A stretch of 64,000 nucleotides of DNA. Source: Vibrio hepatarius. GTDB lineage: Bacteria > Pseudomonadota > Gammaproteobacteria > Enterobacterales > Vibrionaceae. The position numbers and the translations under genes were made by a program. Below are positions 18,704-26,601 of the stretch, piece after piece. The DNA lies in NCBI RefSeq assembly GCF_011806575.1, contig NZ_JAATOO010000007.1, forward strand, positions 156,454-220,453. Direction: 5' to 3'. Within the stretch, counting starts at the first letter, position 1; the number at the start of each line of letters is the position of its first letter. The notes below the pieces were generated by a model that was not told the DNA's origin, did no database searches, and worked only from the letters and a program-made list of their open reading frames with translations.

Positions 18704-18733
18704 AAAGCGCAAGCCAAGTGGTTTGCGCTTTTT
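18704..18733 (+). terminator. purL terminator
   Basis: A 12-bp stem with one G-T wobble (18704-18715 with 18720-18731) and an AAGT loop is followed by T's. Confidence 0.9.
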
Positions 18734-18900
18734 ATTTGGGACTGAGAAAAATTCTTGCGATAAAGTAAATTTTTTACAGCTTAGCAGCAACATTTATGCT
18801 CTAATACCGCGCTTGCCAAGGGAAGGGGCGAAATGAGCTTCATACCGATGGATAGCTGGTAGCTCAAAGCAAAACAAACAACTTCCTTGAGGGTAATCAA

Positions 18901-19128
18901 ATGTCTAAATTCGCTGTACGTGTATCGGAAAAACGCGGTGGCTGGTGTGCGGAAATCACGCGCCAAGTAACATCGAGAAAAACGGTCGTATCAAAAAGAG
19001 AAACCGGTTTTGAGTCAGAAGAGCTGGCTAAAGCTTGGGGCGAACAAGAGTTAGCAGGTTTTATCAAAAACCAAACTGAGCGAAACTCTCGCAAGTCTGC
19101 GCAAAGAAAAGCGCGCAACGCTGAATAA
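18901..19128 (+). CDS. DUF3622 domain protein
   Basis: A 75-residue protein of the DUF3622 family known from Vibrio and relatives, function unknown. It starts MSKFAVRVSEKRGGW and contains the family-like ITRQVTSRKTVVSK stretch. The C-terminal half is a charged helix ending RKSAQRKARNAE. The start is set by GAGGG nine bases upstream. No membrane segment or signal peptide is seen. The 170-base region between purL and this gene holds no other coding sequence; a short GAGCT...AGCTC pairing lies at 18835-18865. Confidence 0.8.
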   Translation: MSKFAVRVSEKRGGWCAEITRQVTSRKTVVSKRETGFESEELAKAWGEQELAGFIKNQTERNSRKSAQRKARNAE

Positions 19129-19140
19129 CACGCTTGATGC

Positions 19141-19170
19141 AAAAAGGTTGACGATATCGTCAACCTTTTT
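19141..19170. terminator. Bidirectional terminator, 30-base perfect palindrome
   Basis: A 30-base perfect inverted repeat centred on GATATC, flanked by A and T runs, serves the DUF3622 gene and the converging DUF4250 gene. Confidence 0.9.
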
Positions 19171-19180
19171 TGTATTTGTC

Positions 19181-19372
19181 TTAACGAAACTGTCCTGCTT
19201 GTGGCAAGAAATCAAACCCTGCACTCGCGAGTTTAGCTTCTAAGGCTGCTCTGTCGATATCGAAGAAGTTTGCCAATTTATCGAGATCACCAGCAAAGTC
19301 ATCACGAAGCTTCATATTCACAATGCTCATCAGCATGACAGGATCCATGCTTTCAAAGTTAGCTAGGTTCAT
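19181..19372 (-). CDS. DUF4250 domain protein
   Basis: A 63-residue protein, MNLANFESMDPVMLMSIVNM, with a predicted helix-turn arrangement ending GFDFLPQAGQ. It matches the small DUF4250 family, which I recall as having no assigned function. It begins two bases after the stop of the YaeP-like gene, with GAGGA overlapping that gene's end, so the two form an operon and are probably translated together. Confidence 0.75.
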   Translation of the reverse strand: MNLANFESMDPVMLMSIVNMKLRDDFAGDLDKLANFFDIDRAALEAKLASAGFDFLPQAGQFR

Positions 19373-19374
19373 CT

Positions 19375-19578
19375 CTAGTCCTCAAAGTCTGAAATCAATA
19401 GATTGGCCGCCGCAAACGCTGCTTTTTCTCGCGCTTCGATTGGTAAAGATTCGTCAGCAGCAATGTCATTCAACGCTTCAACTGCACATGAGATCGCTTT
19501 TGGTACATAAGCCTGATCGCCACTGCCGATCTGAGCATAAAGTTCGCGAATCAGTTCACAGCATCCGTATACTTGCAT
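19375..19578 (-). CDS. UPF0253 (YaeP-like) protein
   Basis: A 67-residue soluble protein resembling E. coli YaeP. The YaeP-like sequence runs [19 protein letters not shown] near the start, [10 protein letters not shown] mid-protein and [16 protein letters not shown] at the end. The function is not established. The start ATG at 19578 follows TTAGGG. It is the first gene of a two-gene unit with the DUF4250 gene. Confidence 0.85.
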   Translation of the reverse strand: MQVYGCCELIRELYAQIGSGDQAYVPKAISCAVEALNDIAADESLPIEAREKAAFAAANLLISDFED

Positions 19579-19700
19579 GGTTAAACCCTAAATAAATGAT
19601 AACTGCTCTCAAATATACACATCCCACAGCGGAAACTCAAAGCCAGAGATTGAGCTATCTCAAGGGGATGTGACAATTGCTTTTTCTTTGCGCACACGCC

Positions 19701-20351
19701 CTAGCTTTTCAGCTGTTGTTCAAGTTGATAGGTCACATCAGATGACAACTGCAGTTGCTTGGCTAGCTCTTGAAGATACGCTTTTTCCATAAAGTTTTGC
19801 TCGTCAACGACAATTAACGAGGCAAGGTAAATCTCAGACGCCTGCTGCGGTGTTTGTGCTAAGCGAGCCACATCAGCTGGGTCGAGTGGTTTGTTTAGTT
19901 CTGAATGCAGCAGGGCTTGCAGGTGAGTGTCCGCCCCGGCGTCTTTAACCGCTGCTTCGATACGTTGCATTTCCTGTTGGTCAACGTGACCGTCGGCTTT
20001 TGCCGCTGCAATCATTGCTTTGAGAATCAGTTCGCTGTGGACATTGTCTTCAGGGTTGAAGTTGTCTTCGACTGGTGACGCTCCTTGTTTATGTTGCGAA
20101 TCGTTATAAACCTTGTAAGCGAGAGCTGCTAATGCCGCGACACCACCAATTTTCAACGCGTTTTTGCCAACTTTCTTGCCGAGCTTTTTGCTCTTTTTAG
20201 AGCCCATAAGCAAGCTAACTAAGCCACCGCCAACCGCGCCTGCGCCCAATGACTTGAATGTGCCAGAACTGGATTGTTGTTTGAGTTGCTGTTGACCTTG
20301 TTTGAGCAGGTCAGAGTTTAATGCTTGGTTGAGTAGATTTTTAAGATCCAT
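19701..20351 (-). CDS. DUF533 / TerB-like inner-membrane protein (YebE-like)
   Basis: A 216-residue protein. The N-terminal half is Gln/Gly-rich with a central hydrophobic glycine segment (GAGAVGGGLVSLLMG, about 37-51) and a basic stretch (KKSKKLGKKVGKNALK), then a short alanine helix. The C-terminal half (about 105-215) is an all-helical TerB-like domain with AAAKADGHVDQQEM, the acidic metal-binding-like helix of TellB/TerB folds. E. coli YebE is the nearest named relative; its role is unclear (envelope stress-linked). A TGGAGG-type site (CAGGAGGTGG) precedes the ATG. Confidence 0.85.
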   Translation of the reverse strand: MDLKNLLNQALNSDLLKQGQQQLKQQSSSGTFKSLGAGAVGGGLVSLLMGSKKSKKLGKKVGKNALKIGGVAALAALAYKVYNDSQHKQGASPVEDNFNPEDNVHSELILKAMIAAAKADGHVDQQEMQRIEAAVKDAGADTHLQALLHSELNKPLDPADVARLAQTPQQASEIYLASLIVVDEQNFMEKAYLQELAKQLQLSSDVTYQLEQQLKS

Positions 20352-20411
20352 AGACCACCTCCTGATGTCGCTCAGAATAGCGAGTCATGTATGAACCTAA
20401 GATTAATTGAT

Positions 20412-20439
20412 AAAAAAATGGCGAGCACTAGGCTCGCCA
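20412..20439 (-). terminator. Terminator after purN
   Basis: An 8-bp stem (20419-20426 with 20432-20439) with a 5-base loop has, on the minus strand, a run of T at 20418-20412. Confidence 0.85.
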
Positions 20440-20459
20440 AATACATTGATAACGAAAGG

Positions 20460-21098
20460 TTATTCTTGCGCGTAGCCGTGAATGCCGAGCTGCTCGCCAT
20501 CAAGAAACGCTTTGCCGTTTTTCATTTCTAAACGATCTTCAACCATCCACTTAACAACCAGTGGGTAGATTTTATGCTCTTGAGTTTGTACTCGAGCCGT
20601 GAGCGTTTCTACGTTGTCTTCATCAAAGATCGGCACTTTAGCCTGTAGGATGACAGGGCCGCCATCCAGCTGTTCTGTAACGAAATGTACGCTAGTACCG
20701 TGTTCTTCATCACCAGCGTGGATTGCACGCTGGTAAGTGTTGAGCCCCGGATATTTAGGCAGCAGAGAAGGGTGGATATTGATCATACGCCCCATGTAAT
20801 GGCGCACAAACTCACTACTAAGGATTCGCATGTAACCCGCCAAAACAATCACGTCAGGTCGGTATTCATCAATCTGCTTCATCAGTTCATGGTCAAAAGC
20901 GTCACGTGTATCAAACGCTTTTGGGTCAAGAAAGTGGCCAGCAGCGCCAGCCTTCTTTGCTCTTTCTAACGCATAAGCTGTTGCTTTGTTCGAAAAAACA
21001 GCCGTCACTCGTCCGGTATCAATGCTGGTTTCACAAGCATCGATAATCGCTTGCAAGTTTGAACCATTCCCTGAAACTAAAACAACAATACTCTTCAT
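20460..21098 (-). CDS. purN: Phosphoribosylglycinamide formyltransferase
   Basis: Third step of purine synthesis: GAR to FGAR using 10-formyl-THF. The 212-residue protein has the N-terminal phosphate loop SGNGSNLQ, the catalytic NIHPSLLPKYPGL segment (about residues 106-118) and DGGPVILQAKVPI. It starts two bases after the purM stop, forming a purMN operon under the PurR box at 22208. The C-terminus is KAFLDGEQLGIHGYAQE. Confidence 0.98.
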   Translation of the reverse strand: MKSIVVLVSGNGSNLQAIIDACETSIDTGRVTAVFSNKATAYALERAKKAGAAGHFLDPKAFDTRDAFDHELMKQIDEYRPDVIVLAGYMRILSSEFVRHYMGRMINIHPSLLPKYPGLNTYQRAIHAGDEEHGTSVHFVTEQLDGGPVILQAKVPIFDEDNVETLTARVQTQEHKIYPLVVKWMVEDRLEMKNGKAFLDGEQLGIHGYAQE

Positions 21099-21100
21099 TA

Positions 21101-22141
21101 TTATTTGATCTCTACTTGTTCTTCGCCAGCTTCAGCTTGTGCAATCTCGCCAATCACCCACGCATTTTCACCTTCTGCGTTCAGTAGTTTTACTGCTGCT
21201 TCAGCTTGGTCTTGCGGTAGCGCGACGATTAGGCCAACACCACAGTTAAAGGTGCGGTACATTTCGTGAGTGTCTACGTTGCCTTTCTCTTGTAGCCATT
21301 TGAAGATTACTGGCCATTCCCAGCTGTTACCATTGATAACCGCTTTCGTGCCTTCAGGCAGTACGCGAGGAATGTTTTCCCAGAAACCACCGCCAGTAAT
21401 GTGAGAGATAGCGTGAATGTCATGCGCTTCGATCATTTTCAGCGCTGACTTGATGTAGATCTTTGTTGGTTCTAGAAGGTGCTCACCGATAGTGCGACCT
21501 GCTAGCTGTTCGTTCTTATCCGCACCAGATACTTCTAGAATCTTGCGGATAAGCGAGTAACCATTTGAATGAGGACCGCTTGAGCCAACCGCAATCAGCG
21601 CATCGCCCGCTGCGACTTTAGTGCCGTCGATAACGTCTTCTTTCTCAACAACACCGACACAGAAGCCAGCGACGTCGTAGTCTTCGCCTTCGTACATGCC
21701 TGGCATTTCAGCAGTTTCACCACCGATCAGTGCACAACCTGCTTGTAGACAGCCATCAGCAATGCCAGATACTACGTCTGCCGCGGTATCAACGTCTAGC
21801 TTACCCGTTGCGTAGTAGTCGAGGAAGAATAGTGGCTCAGCACCTTGTACGATCAGGTCGTTTACACACATTGCGACTAGGTCGATACCAATGGTGTCAT
21901 GCTTGTTCATATCCAAAGCAAGGCGGAGCTTCGTGCCTACACCGTCAGTGCCTGAAACTAGAACAGGGTGCTTGTATTTGGTTGGCAGTTCACATAGTGC
22001 ACCAAAGCCACCAATACCACCCATTACTTCTGGGCGACGCGTGCGTTTTACTGCACCTTTAATACGGTCAACAAGAGCGTTGCCTGCATCAATATCAACG
22101 CCAGCATCTTTATAGCTTAGAGAAGTGTTATTAGCACTCAC
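21101..22141 (-). CDS. purM: Phosphoribosylformylglycinamidine cyclo-ligase (AIR synthetase)
   Basis: Fifth step of purine synthesis: FGAM to AIR with ATP. The 346-residue protein has [16 protein letters not shown] at the start, [12 protein letters not shown] (about 64-75), [11 protein letters not shown] (about 140-150) and [15 protein letters not shown] (about 244-258). The start is GTG at 22141 with GAGGA seven bases upstream; no nearby in-frame ATG competes. It is first in the purMN operon. The -35 of its promoter overlaps a PurR operator. Confidence 0.97.
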   Translation of the reverse strand: MSANNTSLSYKDAGVDIDAGNALVDRIKGAVKRTRRPEVMGGIGGFGALCELPTKYKHPVLVSGTDGVGTKLRLALDMNKHDTIGIDLVAMCVNDLIVQGAEPLFFLDYYATGKLDVDTAADVVSGIADGCLQAGCALIGGETAEMPGMYEGEDYDVAGFCVGVVEKEDVIDGTKVAAGDALIAVGSSGPHSNGYSLIRKILEVSGADKNEQLAGRTIGEHLLEPTKIYIKSALKMIEAHDIHAISHITGGGFWENIPRVLPEGTKAVINGNSWEWPVIFKWLQEKGNVDTHEMYRTFNCGVGLIVALPQDQAEAAVKLLNAEGENAWVIGEIAQAEAGEEQVEIK

Positions 22142-22183
22142 AGTGAAGTCCTCGGTTTTGAAAGTGGGTATGAAAACGGCGCT

Positions 22184-22213
22184 ATTCTAACAGTGGATAA
22201 ACCCATATAGCAA
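22184..22213 (-). promoter_or_regulatory. purM promoter
   Basis: On the minus strand TTGCTA (22213-22208) is followed after 18 bases by TAGAAT (22189-22184). The -35 overlaps the PurR box, giving a simple steric repression layout. Confidence 0.65.
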
Positions 22214-22223
22214 ACGTTTGCGT
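22208..22223 (-). promoter_or_regulatory. PurR operator of purMN
   Basis: The plus-strand sequence TAGCAAACGTTTGCGT matches 14 of 16 bases of the palindromic PurR consensus and overlaps the -35 of purM. Confidence 0.82.
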
Positions 22224-22318
22224 GGGTTTTTTCTTTTGTTCTATCGCAAGAAATTGTTAATGAAATCGTTTATAATCTGAAGGTTTGTTTAAAAATCATC
22301 ATATACCCGGAGATGGAA

Positions 22319-22945
22319 ATGAAAGTTGTTGAAGTAAAACACCCTCTTGTTAAGCACAAAATTGGTCTAATGAGAGAAGGTGACATCAGCACTAAGCGCT
22401 TTCGCGAGCTGGCGACAGAAGTAGGTAGCCTACTGACTTACGAAGCGACTGCAGACTTTGAAACGGAAAAAGTAACCATTGACGGTTGGAACGGTCCAGT
22501 GGAAGTTGACCAAATTAAAGGTAAGAAGGTAACAGTAGTGCCGATCTTACGCGCAGGTCTGGGTATGATGGATGGTGTTCTTGAGCACATGCCAAGCGCA
22601 CGTATCAGCGTAGTTGGTATCTACCGTGACGAAGAAACACTAGAACCTGTTCCTTATTTCAACAAGCTAGCGTCAAACATCGACGAGCGTATTGCGCTGG
22701 TTGTTGACCCAATGCTAGCCACTGGCGGCTCAATGATCGCAACGATTGATTTGCTAAAAGAAAAAGGTTGTAACCAAATTAAAGTATTGGTTCTTGTTGC
22801 GGCACCTGAAGGTATTGAAGCATTAGAAAAAGCGCATCCTGAAGTGGAACTTTACACTGCGGCGATCGATGAGAAGCTAAACGACAAAGGCTACATCGTA
22901 CCGGGCCTTGGTGATGCGGGAGATAAGATTTTCGGTACTAAGTAA
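22319..22945 (+). CDS. upp: Uracil phosphoribosyltransferase
   Basis: Salvages uracil to UMP with PRPP. The 208-residue protein has [18 protein letters not shown] at the start, [11 protein letters not shown] (about 77-87), the PRPP-binding [12 protein letters not shown] (about 128-139) and the C-terminal [14 protein letters not shown]. The ATG at 22319 is preferred over ATG 22313 because GGAG (22309-22312) abuts the first and is correctly spaced for the second. It is divergent from purM, sharing a 177-base region. TATAAT at 22271-22276 is a likely -10; no good -35 was seen. Confidence 0.97.
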   Translation: MKVVEVKHPLVKHKIGLMREGDISTKRFRELATEVGSLLTYEATADFETEKVTIDGWNGPVEVDQIKGKKVTVVPILRAGLGMMDGVLEHMPSARISVVGIYRDEETLEPVPYFNKLASNIDERIALVVDPMLATGGSMIATIDLLKEKGCNQIKVLVLVAAPEGIEALEKAHPEVELYTAAIDEKLNDKGYIVPGLGDAGDKIFGTK

Positions 22946-22974
22946 TTGAAAAATTAACGTAATCTAACATGAAA

Positions 22975-23006
22975 AAAGGGGAGCGGATGCTCCCCTTTGT
23001 TGTTTT
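22975..23006. terminator. Bidirectional terminator between upp and rluF
   Basis: A 10-bp stem (22975-22984 with 22989-22998) with a GGAT loop is T-rich to the right and has an A-run to the left, so it works best for the minus-strand gene. Confidence 0.88.
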
Positions 23007-23017
23007 TGGCTACTTGA

Positions 23018-24049
23018 TTACTTTTTCAAGCTCAAGGTGCCGTTTGTTCTTGGTTTATTTGTCGAGCGTGGTTGATTGCCCGCTTTCGGTTTGTAAGCCG
23101 TTTTACTTTTACTTGAATCAGAGTGCTGATTGGCATTTGGTTTGCCGTGACGCCCTTTCTTTGAGTTTGGTGCATGGCGAAGTTCATCGGCATTGCGACC
23201 TTTGAAAGTGTGTGGCTTTTGATTACGACGTGCTTTCGAGTCATGATTTTCATCACGACTATCAAATAGCTTTGCATCGGTCGCTTTGCGGATCTGTTTA
23301 CCACGGCTATCGAGCTTCGAGGCTTCTTCCGTGCTGATTGAGCCTTCACACATCGCGAGAATTTCCGCGACCTCTGCCTCGGTTAAATAGCGCCACTGAC
23401 CGTTTGGAATCCCATCCAGTGTAATGTTCATAATGCGCACGCGGCGCAGCTTGAATACTTCGTAACCTAACGCTTCACACATACGACGAATCTGACGGTT
23501 TAAACCTTGTGTCAGCACGATACGAAACGCGTACTTGGTTTCTTTGGTTACTTTACACGGCAAGGTCACTGTATCGAGGATCTCAACACCCGAACTCATT
23601 TTTTGAATGAACTGGTCGGTGATCGGTTTATCAACGCGTACCACGTACTCTTTTTCGTGGTTGTTTCCTGCGCGAAGGATCTTATTAACGATATCGCCAT
23701 CGTTGGTTAGGAAGATCAAACCATCAGAAGGTTTATCTAGGCGACCAATAGGGAAGATGCGTTTTTTATGGCCGATGAAATCAACGATGTTGCCTGGAAT
23801 ATTACGCTCAGTGGTACAGGTAATGCCAGTCGGCTTGTTTAACGCAATATAAATCGGTTTCTCTTTGGCACTAACGGGTTTCCCGTCGACATAAACATCA
23901 TCACCAGCAACAACTTTGGTGCCCATTTCTGGCACTTTACCGTTGATGGTAACGCGGCCTTGTTCGATAAGTTTGTCTGCTTCTCGGCGTGAACAAAAGC
24001 CAGTTTCACTGATGAATTTGTTGAGTCTTTTGGCTAAATCTTGTGACAT
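23018..24049 (-). CDS. rluF: 23S rRNA pseudouridine(2604) synthase
   Basis: Modifies 23S rRNA at U2604 (with U2605 minor in E. coli). The 343-residue protein has an N-terminal S4 RNA-binding domain (about 5-55, [20 protein letters not shown]), the RsuA-family catalytic motif [10 protein letters not shown] with D105, and a [16 protein letters not shown] segment. Beyond about residue 245 a long basic, low-complexity tail follows (rich in K, N, S, H, P), which is compositionally unlike the core and likely flexible RNA-binding sequence. No neighbour shares its transcript. Confidence 0.93.
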   Translation of the reverse strand: MSQDLAKRLNKFISETGFCSRREADKLIEQGRVTINGKVPEMGTKVVAGDDVYVDGKPVSAKEKPIYIALNKPTGITCTTERNIPGNIVDFIGHKKRIFPIGRLDKPSDGLIFLTNDGDIVNKILRAGNNHEKEYVVRVDKPITDQFIQKMSSGVEILDTVTLPCKVTKETKYAFRIVLTQGLNRQIRRMCEALGYEVFKLRRVRIMNITLDGIPNGQWRYLTEAEVAEILAMCEGSISTEEASKLDSRGKQIRKATDAKLFDSRDENHDSKARRNQKPHTFKGRNADELRHAPNSKKGRHGKPNANQHSDSSKSKTAYKPKAGNQPRSTNKPRTNGTLSLKK

Positions 24050-24093
24050 GTTGGTTCTCTCTAACGTTTCACAACGGCATGTTGATGGAAATG

Positions 24094-24116
24094 AAAAAGC
24101 AGCCGTGAAGGCTGCC
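24094..24116 (-). terminator. Terminator after smrA
   Basis: On the minus strand a GCAGCC/GGCTGC stem with a TTCAC loop is followed by five T's (24098-24094). Confidence 0.8.
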
Positions 24117-24142
24117 GTAATATTCTAGCACTGAGGCTTTGT

Positions 24143-24724
24143 TTAACCCAAACGCTTTTGGTGGCGTTCGCGAGTTTCGATTTTCTTGTCTGCGCTTTTC
24201 TTCAATAAAACATAAACGGCGCCCGTTCCACCATGAAACCGTTGTGCACTGTGGGCGCATTGGACTTCGTTGATTTGTTCCAACCACTGAGCAACAAAGC
24301 TCTTCATTAACGCGGGTGGATTCGATTTCTCTCCGCGTCCGTGAACGATAACCACTGTGCGGATATCCATCGCCATACATTGTTTCAGAAACTGGACGAC
24401 TTCGTCTCTTGCCTGCTTCAGTGTACGTCGATGCAAGTCCAGTCTAGCTTGGATAGGGTACTTGCCTAGACGAAGTTTGCGGTAAACCCCTTCTTGTACG
24501 CCGTCACGTTTAAACTCAATCATGTCTTCTGGTTTGATCATTGGCGCGTGATCGACAGAAAGGTATTCAGGGTCATCCTCCGTCAACCAAATCGCAGCTT
24601 CGCGTTTTGCCAATTGAGCATCAGAGACACTATGTTGTTTTTTGTGTTCGGCAGTGTCTTGTTGGATTGGTTTAACATCGCCCATCATTTCTTGAAACAG
24701 GGCTAAATCATCATCGTGAGACAT
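24143..24724 (-). CDS. smrA: Smr-domain DNA endonuclease SmrA-like
   Basis: A 193-residue protein whose C-terminal half is an Smr domain: LDLHRRT (about 95-101), VVIVHGRGEKS (about 123-133) and FHGGTGAVYVLL (about 164-175). Smr proteins are nicking or ribosome-linked nucleases; the layout with a leader region FKRDGVQEGVYRKLRLGKYP matches SmrA rather than SmrB or MutS2. The N-terminal part is charged and probably disordered. It lies upstream of rluF on the same strand with its own terminator. Confidence 0.85.
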   Translation of the reverse strand: MSHDDDLALFQEMMGDVKPIQQDTAEHKKQHSVSDAQLAKREAAIWLTEDDPEYLSVDHAPMIKPEDMIEFKRDGVQEGVYRKLRLGKYPIQARLDLHRRTLKQARDEVVQFLKQCMAMDIRTVVIVHGRGEKSNPPALMKSFVAQWLEQINEVQCAHSAQRFHGGTGAVYVLLKKSADKKIETRERHQKRLG

Positions 24725-24792
24725 AACGGCATCTCAGAGTAAGGAAACAGTGTTGTCAGTATATCAATGATAGGGTTAAGTGGGAGCAAAAA

Positions 24793-24828
24793 ATAAAAAA
24801 CCGAAGTAGACAATGTATCTACTTCGGT
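24793..24828 (-). terminator. Terminator after the DUF3149 gene
   Basis: An 11-bp stem (24800-24810 with 24818-24828) is followed on the minus strand by a T-rich tail (24799-24789). Confidence 0.88.
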
Positions 24829-24869
24829 GCAAAGCGAACGTCTATTACGAGAATAGGGCTAAGCGATTT

Positions 24870-25010
24870 CTAGTGAGGAGATTTGTCGTTCATCACTTTG
24901 TAAACGAAGTAGCCGCCGTAAAACAGCATTAGACCCAAAGCGCCGAATATTACTAGCATTGAAGACAGACCTACCGCATTACCAAATAGGAGTTCAAGCC
25001 AAAAGTCCAT
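24870..25010 (-). CDS. DUF3149 membrane mini-protein
   Basis: A 46-residue protein, MDFWLELLFGNAVGLSSM, with one strongly hydrophobic helix (about 18-38) and a short basic tail ending VMNDKSPH. It matches the DUF3149 family of single-span inner-membrane proteins of unknown role. The start is fixed by GGAGGAAAT immediately upstream of the ATG at 25010; the frame is open further upstream but without a site. A strong terminator follows. Confidence 0.82.
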   Translation of the reverse strand: MDFWLELLFGNAVGLSSMLVIFGALGLMLFYGGYFVYKVMNDKSPH

Positions 25011-25207
25011 ATTTCCTCCAATGAATACAAAGTGTGTTGACAGGGATAAAGGTAAACTGAGGTTAAATATGCAACACTGATCTGGATCAATTGTTGTCTT
25101 TTGGTTGCGCACTTGTTTTTGTTGGTGTGTTTTTGCTCACATTTTGTAGCCCATTGATGGCGTTTTAGCCAAGTGGACGGAATTTTTGAAAAAAGTCGGG
25201 AAATGGC

Positions 25208-25235
25208 TTGCGTTAAGGACCAGAATCCGTAATAT
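25208..25235 (+). promoter_or_regulatory. Candidate promoter of tRNA-Pro
   Basis: TTGCGT (25208-25213), 16 bases, TAATAT (25230-25235), about 40 bases before the tRNA. The match is moderate. Confidence 0.45.
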
Positions 25236-25275
25236 ACGCATCCGTTGACGGGCAAAATGCTCGAATAAAACATCT

Positions 25276-25352
<77 letters not shown>

Positions 25353-25359
25353 CATTCTA

Positions 25360-25387
25360 AGCCCTAGCAGAAATGCTGGGGCTTTTT
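25360..25387 (+). terminator. tRNA-Pro terminator
   Basis: A 10-bp stem (25360-25369 with 25374-25383, one T-G wobble) with loop GAAA is followed by T's. Confidence 0.88.
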
Positions 25388-25402
25388 CGTTTTATGCTTA
25401 TC

Positions 25403-25467
25403 GGTATTTATGAGAAGAGGGCGGGGGCTGGAACGCCAGTCCGATCGAATCCCTCTTCACCGACCAC
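25403..25467 (+). pseudogene. Degenerate tRNA-Pro copy
   Basis: Only the 3' third (25445-25467) matches tRNA-Pro exactly, including ACCA. The 5' side keeps CGGT and a shortened, unpaired body of about 65 bases in all, with no valid anticodon arm. It is best read as a remnant left by unequal recombination or by an excised element. A second terminator copy (25475-25502) follows it. Confidence 0.6.
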
Positions 25468-25474
25468 ATTCTAA

Positions 25475-25502
25475 AGCCTCAGCAGAAATGCTGGGGCTTT
25501 TT
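25475..25502 (+). terminator. Second copy of the tRNA terminator
   Basis: Stem 25475-25484 with 25489-25498, loop GAAA, T-run to 25502. The stem differs from the first copy but stays paired. Confidence 0.8.
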
Positions 25503-25530
25503 CGTTTTATGTTTGTTGTAACGAGAGCTG

Positions 25531-26397
25531 TTAACTCTGATACTGACAGTCGACGCTTCCGCTCTGCGATAGCTGTGTAACTTTAAAGCCTTTGTCTTTA
25601 AGCAAACTCAGCACATTCTGCTCACCGACTAGGTGAAGTGTGCCAACTACCATGACGTATGAACCTTTCGGGTTAGGAAGCCAACTCGGTTCTGCGAGTT
25701 TATTGACCCAATCTTTATTCCGCTGGTAAATAAACGCATTTTCAAATTCTGGTGACATTTCTGTTAGCGTTGCAAACTCATTCAGCTTGTTAAGATCTCC
25801 TGCTTTCCAACTGTTGATAAGACAATGCGTTGCCATTTCGCCGTCTTCAAATTCGTCCAGCACGCTGAGCAGAAATTCTTTGCCTCCTTCCGCTTGACCT
25901 GTCAGTAAGTCGATTTGAAACTGAACCGATTCTAGGCTGAGTACTGGGATATTTTTTGTGGTCGCTTTGTATATCAACCTCAAGTCGACGCCATCATCAG
26001 TGCGGTAGCCGAAGCTTTCAATTTGCTTCATTTGAATTCCAATCGCAGCCGCCCATGGCGCGGTGTTGAGTAACTGTTCTGGATTCATCGATAACTGGGA
26101 AGCGATCTGTTTCAAGCGCGTTTGCTGCTCTTTACTCAGTACATCTTTACTTTGAATGGTGATTTCAGGATAGACGACGCCTTGGGTTTTACGCACATCC
26201 GCTTCAATGATTAAGCCATCACTTGTTTGCAGTCTGTCGTTAATCGTCGATGGGAGAGGGAACATGGTTTCGTCACCTACGTGTACAGAACCTAAAATAA
26301 GATAAGTCACTCCTCCTTTTTCAGCTTGCCAGTAGAGCGGTTCCGCGTTTATTGATGTGGAGACAAAAAGTAGTAGCGCCAACAGACTTCTATACAT
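25531..26397 (-). CDS. TraB/GumN family protein, exported
   Basis: A 288-residue protein with a cleavable signal peptide (MYRSLLALLLFVSTSINA) and two family motifs: LILGSVHVGDETMFPL near residues 33-48 and VMVVGTLHLVGEQN near 249-262. The TraB/GumN group is metalloprotease-like (Tiki relatives), with the glycine-histidine motifs at the start and end of the domain as ligands. A periplasmic or outer-envelope location is inferred. No neighbour indicates the substrate. Confidence 0.85.
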   Translation of the reverse strand: MYRSLLALLLFVSTSINAEPLYWQAEKGGVTYLILGSVHVGDETMFPLPSTINDRLQTSDGLIIEADVRKTQGVVYPEITIQSKDVLSKEQQTRLKQIASQLSMNPEQLLNTAPWAAAIGIQMKQIESFGYRTDDGVDLRLIYKATTKNIPVLSLESVQFQIDLLTGQAEGGKEFLLSVLDEFEDGEMATHCLINSWKAGDLNKLNEFATLTEMSPEFENAFIYQRNKDWVNKLAEPSWLPNPKGSYVMVVGTLHLVGEQNVLSLLKDKGFKVTQLSQSGSVDCQYQS

Positions 26398-26535
26398 GCC
26401 ATGTCCTTATTCGAATAATGATATCTGGCTTCAAGTATATAATGAGTCTTAGAGGCTGAATATTTTGCTGCGTCGGAATGAGAGCTGGGTAAGGCTATGT
26501 GGGACGAACATTCATTGCAGATTGGCGAAGGATAT

Positions 26536-26571
26536 AAAAAGCGGTCGCTCCTGGAATTAGAACGACCGCTT
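26536..26571 (-). terminator. Terminator after the POT transporter
   Basis: AAGCGGTCG (26539-26547) pairs with CGACCGCTT (26563-26571) around a 15-base loop, with T's following on the minus strand. Confidence 0.8.
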
Positions 26572-26601
26572 GTACTTTATTTAGCAATTTGGCGTTAGGC
26601 C

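Noticed and set aside
24870..25112. An 80-residue version of the DUF3149 protein
   Set aside because: The GGAGGAAAT site and family length point to the internal ATG at 25010.
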